Shown: positions 1 through 8,354 of the stretch, piece after piece
Layout: the number at the start of each line of letters is the position of its first letter
Position numbering within the stretch: position 1 is the first letter of the stretch
From: CAYMTV01 sp964393525
GTDB taxonomy: Bacteria > Patescibacteriota > Microgenomatia > Daviesbacterales > UBA10151
Direction: 5' to 3'
Length of the DNA: 64,000 nucleotides
NCBI GenBank assembly: GCA_964393525.1
Contig: CAYMTV010000001.1
Location: forward strand, 1-64,000
Position numbers and translations under genes: made by a program
The notes under the pieces: model-generated
The model's input: the letters and a program-made list of their open reading frames with translations, nothing else
What the model was told of the DNA's origin: nothing
The model's database searches: none

Positions 1-737
1 GAGGATTGGAAATTGAAATTATAGGAAAGCAAATTTCAAAATCTTTTATAGATATGACTTTAGCAATAATGGAGGACTTTGGAGTCAAAGTAGAAAATCA
101 CAACTATCAAAGATATTTAGTTCCAGCCGGCGAATACAAAAAGGAAGAATACTTAGTAGAAGGCGATTACACATCAGCATCTTACTTTTTTGCAATTGCT
201 GCGTTAACTAATTCTAGAATGACTATCAAAAACCTAAATCCCACCTCAGTCCAGCCTGATAAAAAATTTGTTGGACTCTTAGAGGATATGGGTAATAAAA
301 TAACCTATGGTAAAGATGAAGTTTCTATTGAGGGATTCGGAGTAAAACCTATTCAGGTTGATATGGAATCATTTCCTGATACAGCCCAAACCCTAGCAGT
401 TTTAGCAAGTTTTGCTCCAGGGACAACAGAAATGACAGGCATTAGATCATTAAGGGTTAAAGAGACATAACGAATTTTAGCTTTACAAACTGAGTTAAAT
501 AAAATGGGAATCAAAACTGAATCCACTGAAGATTCTTTAATAATTCATGGAGGGAGTCCCAAACCTGCTGTGATTGATACCTATAATGACCATAGGATGG
601 CAATGTCTTTTGCGGTAGCCGGTACAAAATTAAAAGGTAGCAGGATAAAAGATCCTGAGGTTGTAAATAAAACATTTCCCGAGTTCTGGAAAAAACTGGA
701 ACAAATAGGAGTTAAGGTGAGTTATGAGTCCAATTAA
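1..737 (+). pseudogene. aroA: EPSP synthase, 3' part, broken by an in-frame TAA
   Basis: C-terminal part (about 244 codons) of 5-enolpyruvylshikimate-3-phosphate synthase, which joins shikimate-3-phosphate and PEP; the N-terminal part lies before the window. Seen in order: the FPDTA stretch near 370, LRVKET ending at 467 and TYNDHRMAM near 579-606. TAA at 468-470 directly follows K-E-T, where the family has Asp-Arg (E. coli K340-E341-T342-D343-R344). The same frame resumes with RILALQTELNKMG and runs to TAA at 735-737, so only this codon is wrong. A product ending at the stop would lack the Arg and the NDHR block needed for substrate binding. It overlaps aroKE by 14 nt. It may be a recent nonsense mutation or an assembly error; the rest looks conserved and functional. 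Confidence 0.85.
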
Positions 738-2142
738 AAAAATTTTCATAACCGGTTTTAGAGCCACCGGTAAAACCACTTTTGCAAAATCCTTAAGCAA
801 ACGGCTTAATTGGAGATTGATAGACATTGATGAAAAGATTGTTAAAAGATCTGGAAAAAGTATTTATGAGCTAACCCATGGTAGGAGTGAATGGGTAGAG
901 TTCAGAAAGTGGGAGCAAAAAATTTTAAAAGAAACTATTAATGAAGAAAATGTAGTAATCAGTTCTGGTGGTGGACTGGCAACCAATGATGTGGTGATAC
1001 CAGGCAGCGGTAAAACTTTCGGTGAGATAAACTTTGAACTTATTAAAAACTTAAATGATGCATTTGTCATTTTACTGACAGCACCTGAGGAGGCCATTGC
1101 CGAAAGAATCAGAAAACGCGACTTGTTAGGAGCGCAAAGCCGACCGCTATTAGGATTTAAAAATGCTGACAAGATTCAAGAGCTGATGATGAGTCCTGGG
1201 GTTAATAAAAAGGAGATAATTAAGCTTTTAATTGAGGATTCACTGGAGGTCTACAAAAGCAGAAAACCGCTCTATGAAAAATTGGCGGATTTGGAAATTG
1301 ATACCAGCAAATTCGATATTAAAGACCTTTCTAAAAATATTTGTATAAGTATCGGGGATCCAATTAGCGGTTCACTCTCTCCCGCAATGCATAATGCAGC
1401 TTATAAGGCTTTGGGATTGGATAATAAGTTTGCTTATCTGGCAATAAGAGTTTCTGCAGAAAGCCTTAAAAAAGCAGTCGCGGCATTTAAGCTTTTAAAT
1501 ATTAAATTCATCAGTGTGACTATGCCTCATAAAACAAGCATAATGGATTATTTAGACCAACTGGATGAGACTGCGGGTAAAATTGGGGCGGTCAACTCGG
1601 TTTTAAATAAAAATGGAATTTTAAAAGGATTTAATACCGACTGGATTGGTGCGGTAACTGCTCTAAAACATAAAACCGAAATTTCGGGGAAAAAAGTTGC
1701 CTTGCTTGGGGCAGGTGGTGCAGCTAAAGCTATTGCTTATGGAGTTACTAAGGAGGGTGGAAAGCTAATAATTTTTAACAGAACCTTGGAAAAAGCCAAA
1801 AGTTTAGCAGAACAATTTAATGCAGAATTTTCAAGTAATTATGATGATCTTAAAGACATGGATATAATTATTAACTCAACTTCGGTTGGGATGAATGATC
1901 CTGATGTCAGCCCCGTATCGAAAGGTTTGATTCATAAGGGACAGGTTGTATTTGATATTGTGTACAAACAGCATGAGACAAAACTTTTACAGGATGCTAA
2001 GGAAAAGGGAGCTAAAATTGTGTATGGTATAGATATGCTTTTATTTCAGGGAGTTGCCCAGTTTGAATTATATACTGGTGTGGATGCTCCGATAGAAGAG
2101 ATGCGGCGGGCACTTGAAAATGAGGTCGGCAATGGAGAGTAA
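724..2142 (+). CDS. aroKE: Shikimate kinase-shikimate dehydrogenase fusion
   Basis: Bifunctional shikimate-pathway enzyme of 472 residues. Residues 1 to about 200 form a P-loop shikimate kinase (Walker A GFRATGKTT at 11-19, SSGGGLA near 80). Residues from about 205 form the NADP-dependent shikimate dehydrogenase: SLSPAMHN, MPHK with catalytic Lys270, GAVNSV, GFNTDW, the nucleotide-binding GAGGAAKA, STSVGM and the C-terminal GIDMLLFQGVAQFE. The two enzymes act on adjacent steps (dehydroshikimate to shikimate to shikimate-3-phosphate), so the fusion may aid hand-over. ATG at 724 overlaps the end of aroA by 14 nt and the stop overlaps aroD by 11 nt, as in a translationally coupled operon. Confidence 0.95.
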   Translation: MSPIKKIFITGFRATGKTTFAKSLSKRLNWRLIDIDEKIVKRSGKSIYELTHGRSEWVEFRKWEQKILKETINEENVVISSGGGLATNDVVIPGSGKTFGEINFELIKNLNDAFVILLTAPEEAIAERIRKRDLLGAQSRPLLGFKNADKIQELMMSPGVNKKEIIKLLIEDSLEVYKSRKPLYEKLADLEIDTSKFDIKDLSKNICISIGDPISGSLSPAMHNAAYKALGLDNKFAYLAIRVSAESLKKAVAAFKLLNIKFISVTMPHKTSIMDYLDQLDETAGKIGAVNSVLNKNGILKGFNTDWIGAVTALKHKTEISGKKVALLGAGGAAKAIAYGVTKEGGKLIIFNRTLEKAKSLAEQFNAEFSSNYDDLKDMDIIINSTSVGMNDPDVSPVSKGLIHKGQVVFDIVYKQHETKLLQDAKEKGAKIVYGIDMLLFQGVAQFELYTGVDAPIEEMRRALENEVGNGE

Positions 2143-2815
2143 TTATTGTTTGCCTATTATTGCCGGGACAAAAGAGACAGTGATTCAAAAGATCAGTGAT
2201 CATTTTTCGGACTACTCATATTTTGAAATATGGTTGGACTATATTTCTGATTTGGATACGGATTTTATTGATTACCTAATTTCCAACTATGAAGAAAGGA
2301 TTATATTTCTATTTCGCAGACAAAATCTGGAAGATATTAAAATGAGTCTGGATCAAAGAGAAAAAATTATGTGGCAGGTTGCCAACTCAAAAGCTTTTTT
2401 AGATCTGGATTTCCTAACCCAAAAAGATGAACTAAGTTACTTAAAAGAGAAAAACCTTAAACTAAATTTGATTTTGTCATTTCATGATTATGAAAAGACC
2501 CCTGGTTTTCCACAAATGATTGATATAGTGAGGGAAATGGAGGATTACCATCCAAGCATATACAAATTTTCTTGCTTTTGTAATGATGATAAAGATGGTT
2601 TAAAATTACTTAATTTGTTAATGACTCTTAAAGAGGATGGAAAAAAATATATTGTTTTAGGGATGGGGCAAAGAGGAACTTTAACAAGGGTTGCGGGAGC
2701 ACTTTGGGGCAATCAAATGAATTTTGTGCCAATTAGAAAAGATGAAGTATCTGCACCAGGACAATTAACAAAAGAAGAATTGGAGGAGGTTTTAAAAATT
2801 TTAGGTGGCAGGTAA
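2132..2815 (+). CDS. aroD: Type I 3-dehydroquinate dehydratase
   Basis: Converts 3-dehydroquinate to 3-dehydroshikimate by the class I Schiff-base mechanism. The 227-residue size fits the family. Catalytic His118 lies in LSFHDYEKTP and the Schiff-base Lys145 in YKFSCF; MGQRGTLTRVAG and the C-terminal SAPGQLT are also family marks. ATG at 2132 is preferred because GAGGT at 2121-2125 gives a ribosome site at good distance and the protein then starts just before the first strand; ATG 2120 and TTG 2114 are in frame but lie deeper in aroKE. The end overlaps aroC by 11 nt. Confidence 0.93.
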   Translation: MESNYCLPIIAGTKETVIQKISDHFSDYSYFEIWLDYISDLDTDFIDYLISNYEERIIFLFRRQNLEDIKMSLDQREKIMWQVANSKAFLDLDFLTQKDELSYLKEKNLKLNLILSFHDYEKTPGFPQMIDIVREMEDYHPSIYKFSCFCNDDKDGLKLLNLLMTLKEDGKKYIVLGMGQRGTLTRVAGALWGNQMNFVPIRKDEVSAPGQLTKEELEEVLKILGGR

Positions 2816-3887
2816 CTCTTTTGGTGAAATTTTTAGAATAACAACTTTTGGGGAATCCCATGGAGGGTGTGTGGGAGTAGTGGTTGATGGATGTCCTCCG
2901 GGGATAGAAATTTCGGAAGGTGAAATCCAAAAAGAGCTGGATAGAAGAAGACCCGGACAGTCTCGCATCACAACTCCCAGGAAAGAGGAAGATGAGGTTA
3001 AAATCATGTCTGGGTATTTTGAAGGAAAAACTACAGGGACTCCAATTTTACTTTTGGCATATAACAAAGATATAAGGCCGGAGGATTATCAGGAAATGAA
3101 AAATTTATTCAGACCGGGGCATGCCGATTACACTTACATTAAAAAATATGGATTCAGGGATTGGCATGGGTCCGGTAGAGCCTCTGCTAGGGAAACCTTG
3201 GCTCGTGTTGCAGCAGGTGCTATTGCTAAAAAATATTTAAAAGAGAAATTAGGGATAGAATTTGTTAGTTATGTTGAACAAGTCGGAGATATAAAAACCG
3301 AGGTTGATTTTAATGATGTAACTTCCGAACAAGTAGAATCAAATATTGTTAGGTGTCCGGACATGCCAATTGCGGCCAAAATGATTGAATTAATTGAAAA
3401 AGTTAAATCAGATGGAGACTCAATTGGGGGGGTAATAAGAGGGCTAATTAAAAATGTCCCTGCAGGATTAGGTGAGCCGGTTTTTGATAAACTTCCTGCA
3501 GATTTGGGAAAAGCCATGCTTTCTATAAATGCTGTTAAGGGTTTTGAGATTGGTTCTGGATTTGAGGGAGTCAAGATGAGGGGATCAGAACATAATGATG
3601 TATTTGAAAATGTGAACGGCAAAATAAAAACCAAAACCAATTATGCCGGAGGGACTTTAGGAGGAATTTCTAATGGAGAAACAATTCACTTTAGGGTAGC
3701 TTTTAAACCTGTTTCAACAATTTCCAAAATGCAAAATACGCTAGATTTAGAGGGAAATGAAACAACTCTAGAAGCAGCCGGCAGACATGATCCTTGCGTT
3801 TTACCGCGGGCAGTCCCGATTGTTGAAGCCATGGCCGCTCTCGTAATAATGGATCACTACCTCCGCCACAAAGCCCAAAATTTATAA
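2805..3887 (+). CDS. aroC: Chorismate synthase
   Basis: Makes chorismate from EPSP with reduced FMN, the last step of the pathway. 360 residues, normal for the family. The N-terminal MAGNSFGEIFRITTFGESHG, the RPGHADYTY block, GSGRASARETLARVAAGA and the C-terminal AGRHDPCVLPRAVPI are all intact. GTG at 2805 gives the canonical N-terminus; the GGAGGAGGT at 2782-2790 lies upstream. Last of four coupled aro genes. Because aroC and aroKE are intact, the pathway appears under selection, which makes the stop in aroA puzzling. Confidence 0.97.
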   Translation: MAGNSFGEIFRITTFGESHGGCVGVVVDGCPPGIEISEGEIQKELDRRRPGQSRITTPRKEEDEVKIMSGYFEGKTTGTPILLLAYNKDIRPEDYQEMKNLFRPGHADYTYIKKYGFRDWHGSGRASARETLARVAAGAIAKKYLKEKLGIEFVSYVEQVGDIKTEVDFNDVTSEQVESNIVRCPDMPIAAKMIELIEKVKSDGDSIGGVIRGLIKNVPAGLGEPVFDKLPADLGKAMLSINAVKGFEIGSGFEGVKMRGSEHNDVFENVNGKIKTKTNYAGGTLGGISNGETIHFRVAFKPVSTISKMQNTLDLEGNETTLEAAGRHDPCVLPRAVPIVEAMAALVIMDHYLRHKAQNL

Positions 3888-4666
3888 TGGATGAAAAAGT
3901 ATTTGACATCCCATTCGGCAACCTTCAACTAAAAATCTCAGCATTTATAAAAGACAATCCGGGTGAATGGATTTTGTTTTTGCATGGAATTCAATCAAAT
4001 AAAAAGCTTTTCAATGAATTAATTGGGCAAGATTTTCTACAAAAATATTCTATTCTTATAATTGATTTTGTTGGTTTTGGTAATTCCTCTAAACCAGAAG
4101 ATTTTTCATATGATATTGCAGATCAGACTAAAGTTTGTAAAAAAATTATTGAGCAGTTAGGAATTAAAAAGTTACATCTTATTGGACATAGCCTGGGAGG
4201 AATAGTAGGAACATTACTTTTAGAGTTATTAAAAGATAAGGTGATTTCTTTTATCAATTTAGAGGGCAATCTAGTTTATGAGGATGCTGGTTTGAGTAGA
4301 GAAGTAGCAGAATACAGTTTTGAGGAATTTAATAATAAATATGAACAAATAAAAAATGATATTAGAAATTCTAGTCAATCAAGTGCAGAGAAAAGAGGTG
4401 AATGGTTACAACAAATTCCTGATTATGTTTTTTATAAGACTTGTAGATCCATAATTGAATGGTCAAAGAAAGAGATTTTGTTCAAAACTTTTGTAGAATC
4501 AAAGGTAAAAAAACTTTTTGTCTATGGAGATCAAAATAAAGAAAAAGCAGATAAGTTACCTGATTCGATAGAAAAAGCCGAAATCCCAAATTCAGGCCAT
4601 TTTATGCTACTAGATAACCCAACTATTTGCTCTCAACTTATAAGGAAATTTTTATCAAATCAATAA
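3887..4666 (+). CDS. Alpha/beta hydrolase
   Basis: Serine hydrolase of 259 residues with an alpha/beta-hydrolase fold. HG of the oxyanion region is in FLHGIQSNKKL, the nucleophile in the elbow GHSLGG, and the late catalytic His in NSGHFMLLDNP. There is no signal peptide, so it should be cytoplasmic. Its ATG shares one base with the stop of aroC, so it belongs to the aro transcript, but nothing in the sequence gives the substrate. It could be an esterase or a C-C hydrolase. Confidence 0.85.
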   Translation: MDEKVFDIPFGNLQLKISAFIKDNPGEWILFLHGIQSNKKLFNELIGQDFLQKYSILIIDFVGFGNSSKPEDFSYDIADQTKVCKKIIEQLGIKKLHLIGHSLGGIVGTLLLELLKDKVISFINLEGNLVYEDAGLSREVAEYSFEEFNNKYEQIKNDIRNSSQSSAEKRGEWLQQIPDYVFYKTCRSIIEWSKKEILFKTFVESKVKKLFVYGDQNKEKADKLPDSIEKAEIPNSGHFMLLDNPTICSQLIRKFLSNQ

Positions 4667-4864
4667 ATCTTTGTACCAAAAATACGCAATAGCGTAAAAA
4701 TGGTATAAATTTCAATAAATATCACACCTCGGAGGTGTGATAAAATCCCAACTTGTCAACCTACTTCCAACTCGGAGTTGTCAAGCTAAAGAGGCTAAAA
4801 ACTTTGGTACCAAAAGTTCACAGGTGTGAATAAATGGTACCAGTTTATTCTAATAGCTTTGTTA
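4667..4864. repeat. Hairpin-rich intergenic stretch before aspS
   Basis: No gene is seen here. At least four inverted repeats follow each other: TACGC/GCGTA (4683-4696) inside TACCA/TGGTA arms, a perfect 9-bp stem ATCACACCT-CGG-AGGTGTGAT (4721-4741), AACTC-G-GAGTT near 4770-4780, and GGTACC...GGTACC (4806-4841) enclosing TTCACA-GG-TGTGAA. None is followed by a clear T-run, so these are not ordinary terminators. The TGGTACC motif occurs twice and recurs degenerately as TTTGTACCAAA near 4670. Confidence 0.6.
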
Positions 4865-4893
4865 TTGTATGCTTAGCTTCAGTTTGGTATCAT
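4865..4893 (+). promoter_or_regulatory. Promoter of aspS
   Basis: TTGTAT at 4865-4870, 17-bp spacer, TATCAT at 4888-4893. Transcription would begin about 4900-4902, leaving a leader of only a few bases before ATG 4904 and no ribosome site. Confidence 0.6.
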
Positions 4894-4903
4894 CAACTCC
4901 ATT

Positions 4904-6268
4904 ATGCAAAGAACTTTGGTTTTGGAATGTATCAACAAAATAGGGGAGACAGTAACTATTGCGGGATTTGTGCAAGTTAGAAGAGACCATGGGAAAATTG
5001 GCTTCATTGATGTTTCCGATAGGAGTGGGGTAGTGCAAGTCGTGGTTAACAGTGAGACTAAAGTAGAAGGTGTCAAGCTAAACCACCCGGAGGGTGTACT
5101 AGATTTGCATCCTCAGGATGTTGTTAGAGTTACTGGAAAAGTTTCAAAAAGACCTGAGAAGTTAGTAAATCCAAATTTAGAAACCGGAAAAATTGAACTT
5201 CAAGCGGAAAAGATAGAAATTTTATCCAAAGCGCAAGAACTTCCTTTTGATATGGGAGGGAAAGAGTTGGACTTACAACTGCCTACCCTGTTAGATTATA
5301 GAAGCCTTACTTTAAGACACCCAAAAGTCAAAGCAATTTTTAAGGTGCAAGCTGCAATTTTGAAAGGCTTCAGAAAAGCTGCAAAAGAGTTAGATTGTAC
5401 AGAAATAGTTGTTCCGGAAATTGCAGCATCCTCAACCGAAGGCGGAGCAGAGGTTTTCAAGGTTGATTATTATGGCCATCAAGCTTTTATGACCCAGTCA
5501 CCCCAACTTTATAAACAGATGCTGGTGCCGGTATTTGAACGGGTGTTTACTATTGCTCATGCATACCGGGCAGAGCCATCAGTTACAACCAGACACTTAT
5601 CAGTTGCTACTCAACTTGATTGTGAATTGGGGTTTGTAGATTTTGAAGAACTTCTAAATCTTTTAGAGCAGGTAGCTGTGGAAACTTTAAAACATGTCCA
5701 GGATACTTGTTCGGATATTTTTAAAGAATGGAACTTAAGAGAAATTGCCTTTGGTAAGATTCCCCGACTGACCTTAAGAGAAGCTCAGGAAATTATTTTT
5801 AAAGAATTTGGTAGGGACAATAGGAAGGAAAAAGACTTAACACCCCAGGATGAAATAGATATTTGCAAATGGGCGCAGGAAAAACATCAAAGTGATTTTG
5901 TAACAATTACTAAATTTCCTATGGCAGCTAAACCCTTTTATACCATGCCCGATCCAGAGAATTCTGAATATAGCTTAAGTTATGATTTATTATTCCGTGG
6001 TTTAGAAATTTTAAGCGGCAGTCAAAGACAACATGATTATCAAAAATTAGTCGATGCAATAAAAGCCAAAGGGATGGATCCTAAAAGTTTTGAGATGTAT
6101 TTGCAGGCTTTTAAATATGGTATGCCCCCTGAGGGAGGTTTTTCGTTTGGTTTAGAAAGAATGACTATGCATGTTTTGGAGCTAAAGAATGTTAGGGAAG
6201 GAAGCCTTTTCCCCAGGGATATGGAAAGGGTAGATGTTAGACTTTCCAAATTAGAAGAAGATTCGTAA
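4904..6268 (+). CDS. aspS: Aspartyl-tRNA synthetase, archaeal type
   Basis: Class IIb aminoacyl-tRNA synthetase of 454 residues: N-terminal OB-fold anticodon domain (about 1-110) and catalytic domain with TEGGAEVFKVDYYG, AFMTQSPQLYKQML, the motif-2 region AYRAEPSVTTRH and the motif-3 GGFSFGLERM. It lacks the GAD insertion of the usual bacterial AspRS (about 590 residues) and resembles the archaeal/eukaryotic form. Such enzymes are often non-discriminating and also charge tRNA-Asn, with GatCAB then amidating the product; no gat gene is in the window. AsnRS was considered, but the GGAEVFKV and QSPQLYKQ blocks fit AspRS. Confidence 0.88.
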   Translation: MQRTLVLECINKIGETVTIAGFVQVRRDHGKIGFIDVSDRSGVVQVVVNSETKVEGVKLNHPEGVLDLHPQDVVRVTGKVSKRPEKLVNPNLETGKIELQAEKIEILSKAQELPFDMGGKELDLQLPTLLDYRSLTLRHPKVKAIFKVQAAILKGFRKAAKELDCTEIVVPEIAASSTEGGAEVFKVDYYGHQAFMTQSPQLYKQMLVPVFERVFTIAHAYRAEPSVTTRHLSVATQLDCELGFVDFEELLNLLEQVAVETLKHVQDTCSDIFKEWNLREIAFGKIPRLTLREAQEIIFKEFGRDNRKEKDLTPQDEIDICKWAQEKHQSDFVTITKFPMAAKPFYTMPDPENSEYSLSYDLLFRGLEILSGSQRQHDYQKLVDAIKAKGMDPKSFEMYLQAFKYGMPPEGGFSFGLERMTMHVLELKNVREGSLFPRDMERVDVRLSKLEEDS

Positions 6269-6287
6269 CCACTCTAATCTGTCCAGT

Positions 6288-7256
6288 ATGAAAATCAAAA
6301 AGGAAAAATTTCAAAAACTAATTCTTATAGTCTATCTTTTGAGCGCTTTTTTGCTTTCGACAGGCTTTTTAATTGCAACTTCTAAAGCCTCAAATATCAT
6401 TGAAGGAAAAATTACTTTTTTAGGAAACCAAAAGCAGGATAAAGTCAAACCTATTATTTCAAATGTTGCAGGTGCTGAAAACGAAGAGGTGGTCAACATT
6501 GTAGATAAAAAATTACCACACCCCAAGATTAGTGCGAGAGCGGCTTTAGTTGAAGATTTTGAAAGCGGGACAATACTTTATCAAAAGAATATTTTTGACC
6601 CGCTCCCTCCTGCTTCAACAACAAAAATAATGACAGCGCTTATTGCCAGTGAACACTTTAAACCCGGGGATGTATTAACTGTTCCGTCGGAGGCATTGGT
6701 TGGCGGTTCCTCAATGGGTGCTGTGGCAGGGGAAAGGTTATCTTTTAGAAGTTTACTTTACGGAATGATGTTAAACTCGGGTAATGATGCGGCTTATACT
6801 ATTGCTTGGAATTTCCCTGGTGGTGTCGGGGCATTCATAGATAGAATGAATCAAAAAGCATCCGAATTGGGACTTAAAAACACCCATTTTGAAAACCCGG
6901 CAGGTTTTGATAGTTCAAATCATTTTTCTTCAGCTTCCGATTTGGCCAAGCTTGCAAAAATTGTTGCAGAAGACTATCAGATGGCAAAAGTTGTTTCTAC
7001 CAAGGAAACATCGGTTGCTTCATGGGATAAAACAAACCAGCATATATTAAAAAATTTAAACAAACTCCTGGAAGAAGATGGGGTAGTGGGAATAAAAACC
7101 GGCTATACTGAAAACGCCAAGGAAAACTTAGTTGGTCTTATTGAGAGGGATGGACATAAAATACTGACAGTTATCTTAAACAGCGATGACAGATTTGGGG
7201 AAACCAAAACTTTGATTGACTGGGTTGAGCAAAATTACAGCTGGGTAAAAAATTAA
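6288..7256 (+). CDS. D-alanyl-D-alanine carboxypeptidase, S11 family
   Basis: Penicillin-binding protein that trims the pentapeptide of peptidoglycan outside the membrane. A signal anchor lies at about residues 9-31; the catalytic motifs are Ser110-T-T-Lys113, the SGN triad in NSGNDAA, and KTG in IKTGYT. At 322 residues it lacks the C-terminal beta domain of E. coli DacA. TAATCT at 6275-6280 lies 7 nt before the ATG, suggesting a leaderless message. It converges on the next gene, with overlapping stops at 7253-7256. A second S11 enzyme lies at 39651. Confidence 0.93.
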   Translation: MKIKKEKFQKLILIVYLLSAFLLSTGFLIATSKASNIIEGKITFLGNQKQDKVKPIISNVAGAENEEVVNIVDKKLPHPKISARAALVEDFESGTILYQKNIFDPLPPASTTKIMTALIASEHFKPGDVLTVPSEALVGGSSMGAVAGERLSFRSLLYGMMLNSGNDAAYTIAWNFPGGVGAFIDRMNQKASELGLKNTHFENPAGFDSSNHFSSASDLAKLAKIVAEDYQMAKVVSTKETSVASWDKTNQHILKNLNKLLEEDGVVGIKTGYTENAKENLVGLIERDGHKILTVILNSDDRFGETKTLIDWVEQNYSWVKN

Positions 7257-8302
7257 TTTGTGGCCTCTTCTTTGGCAAAATACTCATCCTGGATTGCAGG
7301 AACTAAAGCCACAAACCCGTCTCCCTCAAAAACATAAATAGGTTGCAGATATTTAGTGTATTTATCTGAGAGCAAGTAAGCCAGATAGATAGAAGACAGG
7401 TCAATTTTTCTGCCGGGCGGACTCACTACAACTACCCCTTTGCCTTCTTGCAGCTCATTAAACGCAGTTTCGGCATTTTTAATAGGGTAGGTAGCAAGAT
7501 TCGTTTGATCAATTGACCAATAGGTGTAATTTAATTTTAAATACTTGTTCCTTTCTTCAGTATATTTTGTCACTGTTGCTTTAATTAACCCTTGGGTAAA
7601 TTCTTTAGTAATTATCGGGTAGCGGATTTCGTCGTCAACTAAATCACTTTGCCAAAGGGTTACTTCTGCCTGATCACTTTCCTGTTGGGTTGCTCCATTA
7701 TAGAAAACCTTGGACCCCCCTCCTCTAAGATCTTCCGGAAGTAAGCCCAGAGTGCCTAAGAAAGATTTAAATTCACTAACAATCTTTCCCTGATCGCCCA
7801 CAATTTCATCCTGGAAGGTTGCACTTTCGGTAGAGATTGTTCTGGTAAACTCAAAGTTACCGGTATCCAAATCTACCCTCATCTCTCCGCCCAAATTATC
7901 AGTAAATCTGTAAAGAGTTGGGTTGATAATTTCGGGAACAGAGTCAAACTCCAGCTTTTGTGCCAAACCTTTTGCCCTATCTGATGAAAGAAGCGTAGTT
8001 CCAAGCTTTGATATAAAATAAACCTTCATCAGTGTTGGAGTATTTGACGGGAGGTTGCCGGTTTCAGTAACAAGCTCATATGTATAATCCGATGATGGAG
8101 ATTGTCCCTGACCCAAATCAGGTCTTGGCAGGAGGTTGAATTTTGTATCGGCTTTTTCCTGAGGCGGTGGTATTTTAGAGCGCTGATAATTAATGTACCA
8201 GTTGAGTCCTATCCAGGCAGAACCCAGCAGCACAATTACAATTAAGCCAATAACGAACCCTTTTTTGGTAAGGGCGGCAGTTTGAGTTAGAGTTAGCGCC
8301 AT
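7253..8302 (-). CDS. Membrane-anchored protein of unknown function
   Basis: 349 residues. One transmembrane helix (about 15-33) and a large C-terminal part predicted outside the cell. No catalytic motif was recognised. The last 90 residues (AETAFNELQEGKGVVVVSPP and VFEGDGFVALVPAIQDEY) recall the repeated extracytoplasmic fold of YycI-type regulators, but this is a weak impression. Stop codons overlap those of the convergent carboxypeptidase gene; the start is 52 bp from the divergent gltX. Confidence 0.75.
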   Translation of the reverse strand: MALTLTQTAALTKKGFVIGLIVIVLLGSAWIGLNWYINYQRSKIPPPQEKADTKFNLLPRPDLGQGQSPSSDYTYELVTETGNLPSNTPTLMKVYFISKLGTTLLSSDRAKGLAQKLEFDSVPEIINPTLYRFTDNLGGEMRVDLDTGNFEFTRTISTESATFQDEIVGDQGKIVSEFKSFLGTLGLLPEDLRGGGSKVFYNGATQQESDQAEVTLWQSDLVDDEIRYPIITKEFTQGLIKATVTKYTEERNKYLKLNYTYWSIDQTNLATYPIKNAETAFNELQEGKGVVVVSPPGRKIDLSSIYLAYLLSDKYTKYLQPIYVFEGDGFVALVPAIQDEYFAKEEATN

Positions 8303-8354
8303 AAAGAATCTTTCTGTGTTCTGAAAGTAATTATCTCAGTATAATAGCTTGAGT

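Noticed and set aside
468..470. Stop-codon recoding to explain the aroA interruption
   Set aside because: The known CPR recoding is UGA to Gly; here the codon is TAA, and both TAA and TGA end many intact genes in the window (for example TGA at 26545 and 39649).
4667..4864. T-box riboswitch before aspS
   Set aside because: TGGTACC recalls the T-box core, but the flanking AGGG and GCG are missing and no terminator follows; most of the region also lies before the likely promoter.
4904..6268. Asparaginyl-tRNA synthetase
   Set aside because: The EGGAEVFKV and QSPQLYKQML blocks follow AspRS, not the bacterial AsnRS pattern.
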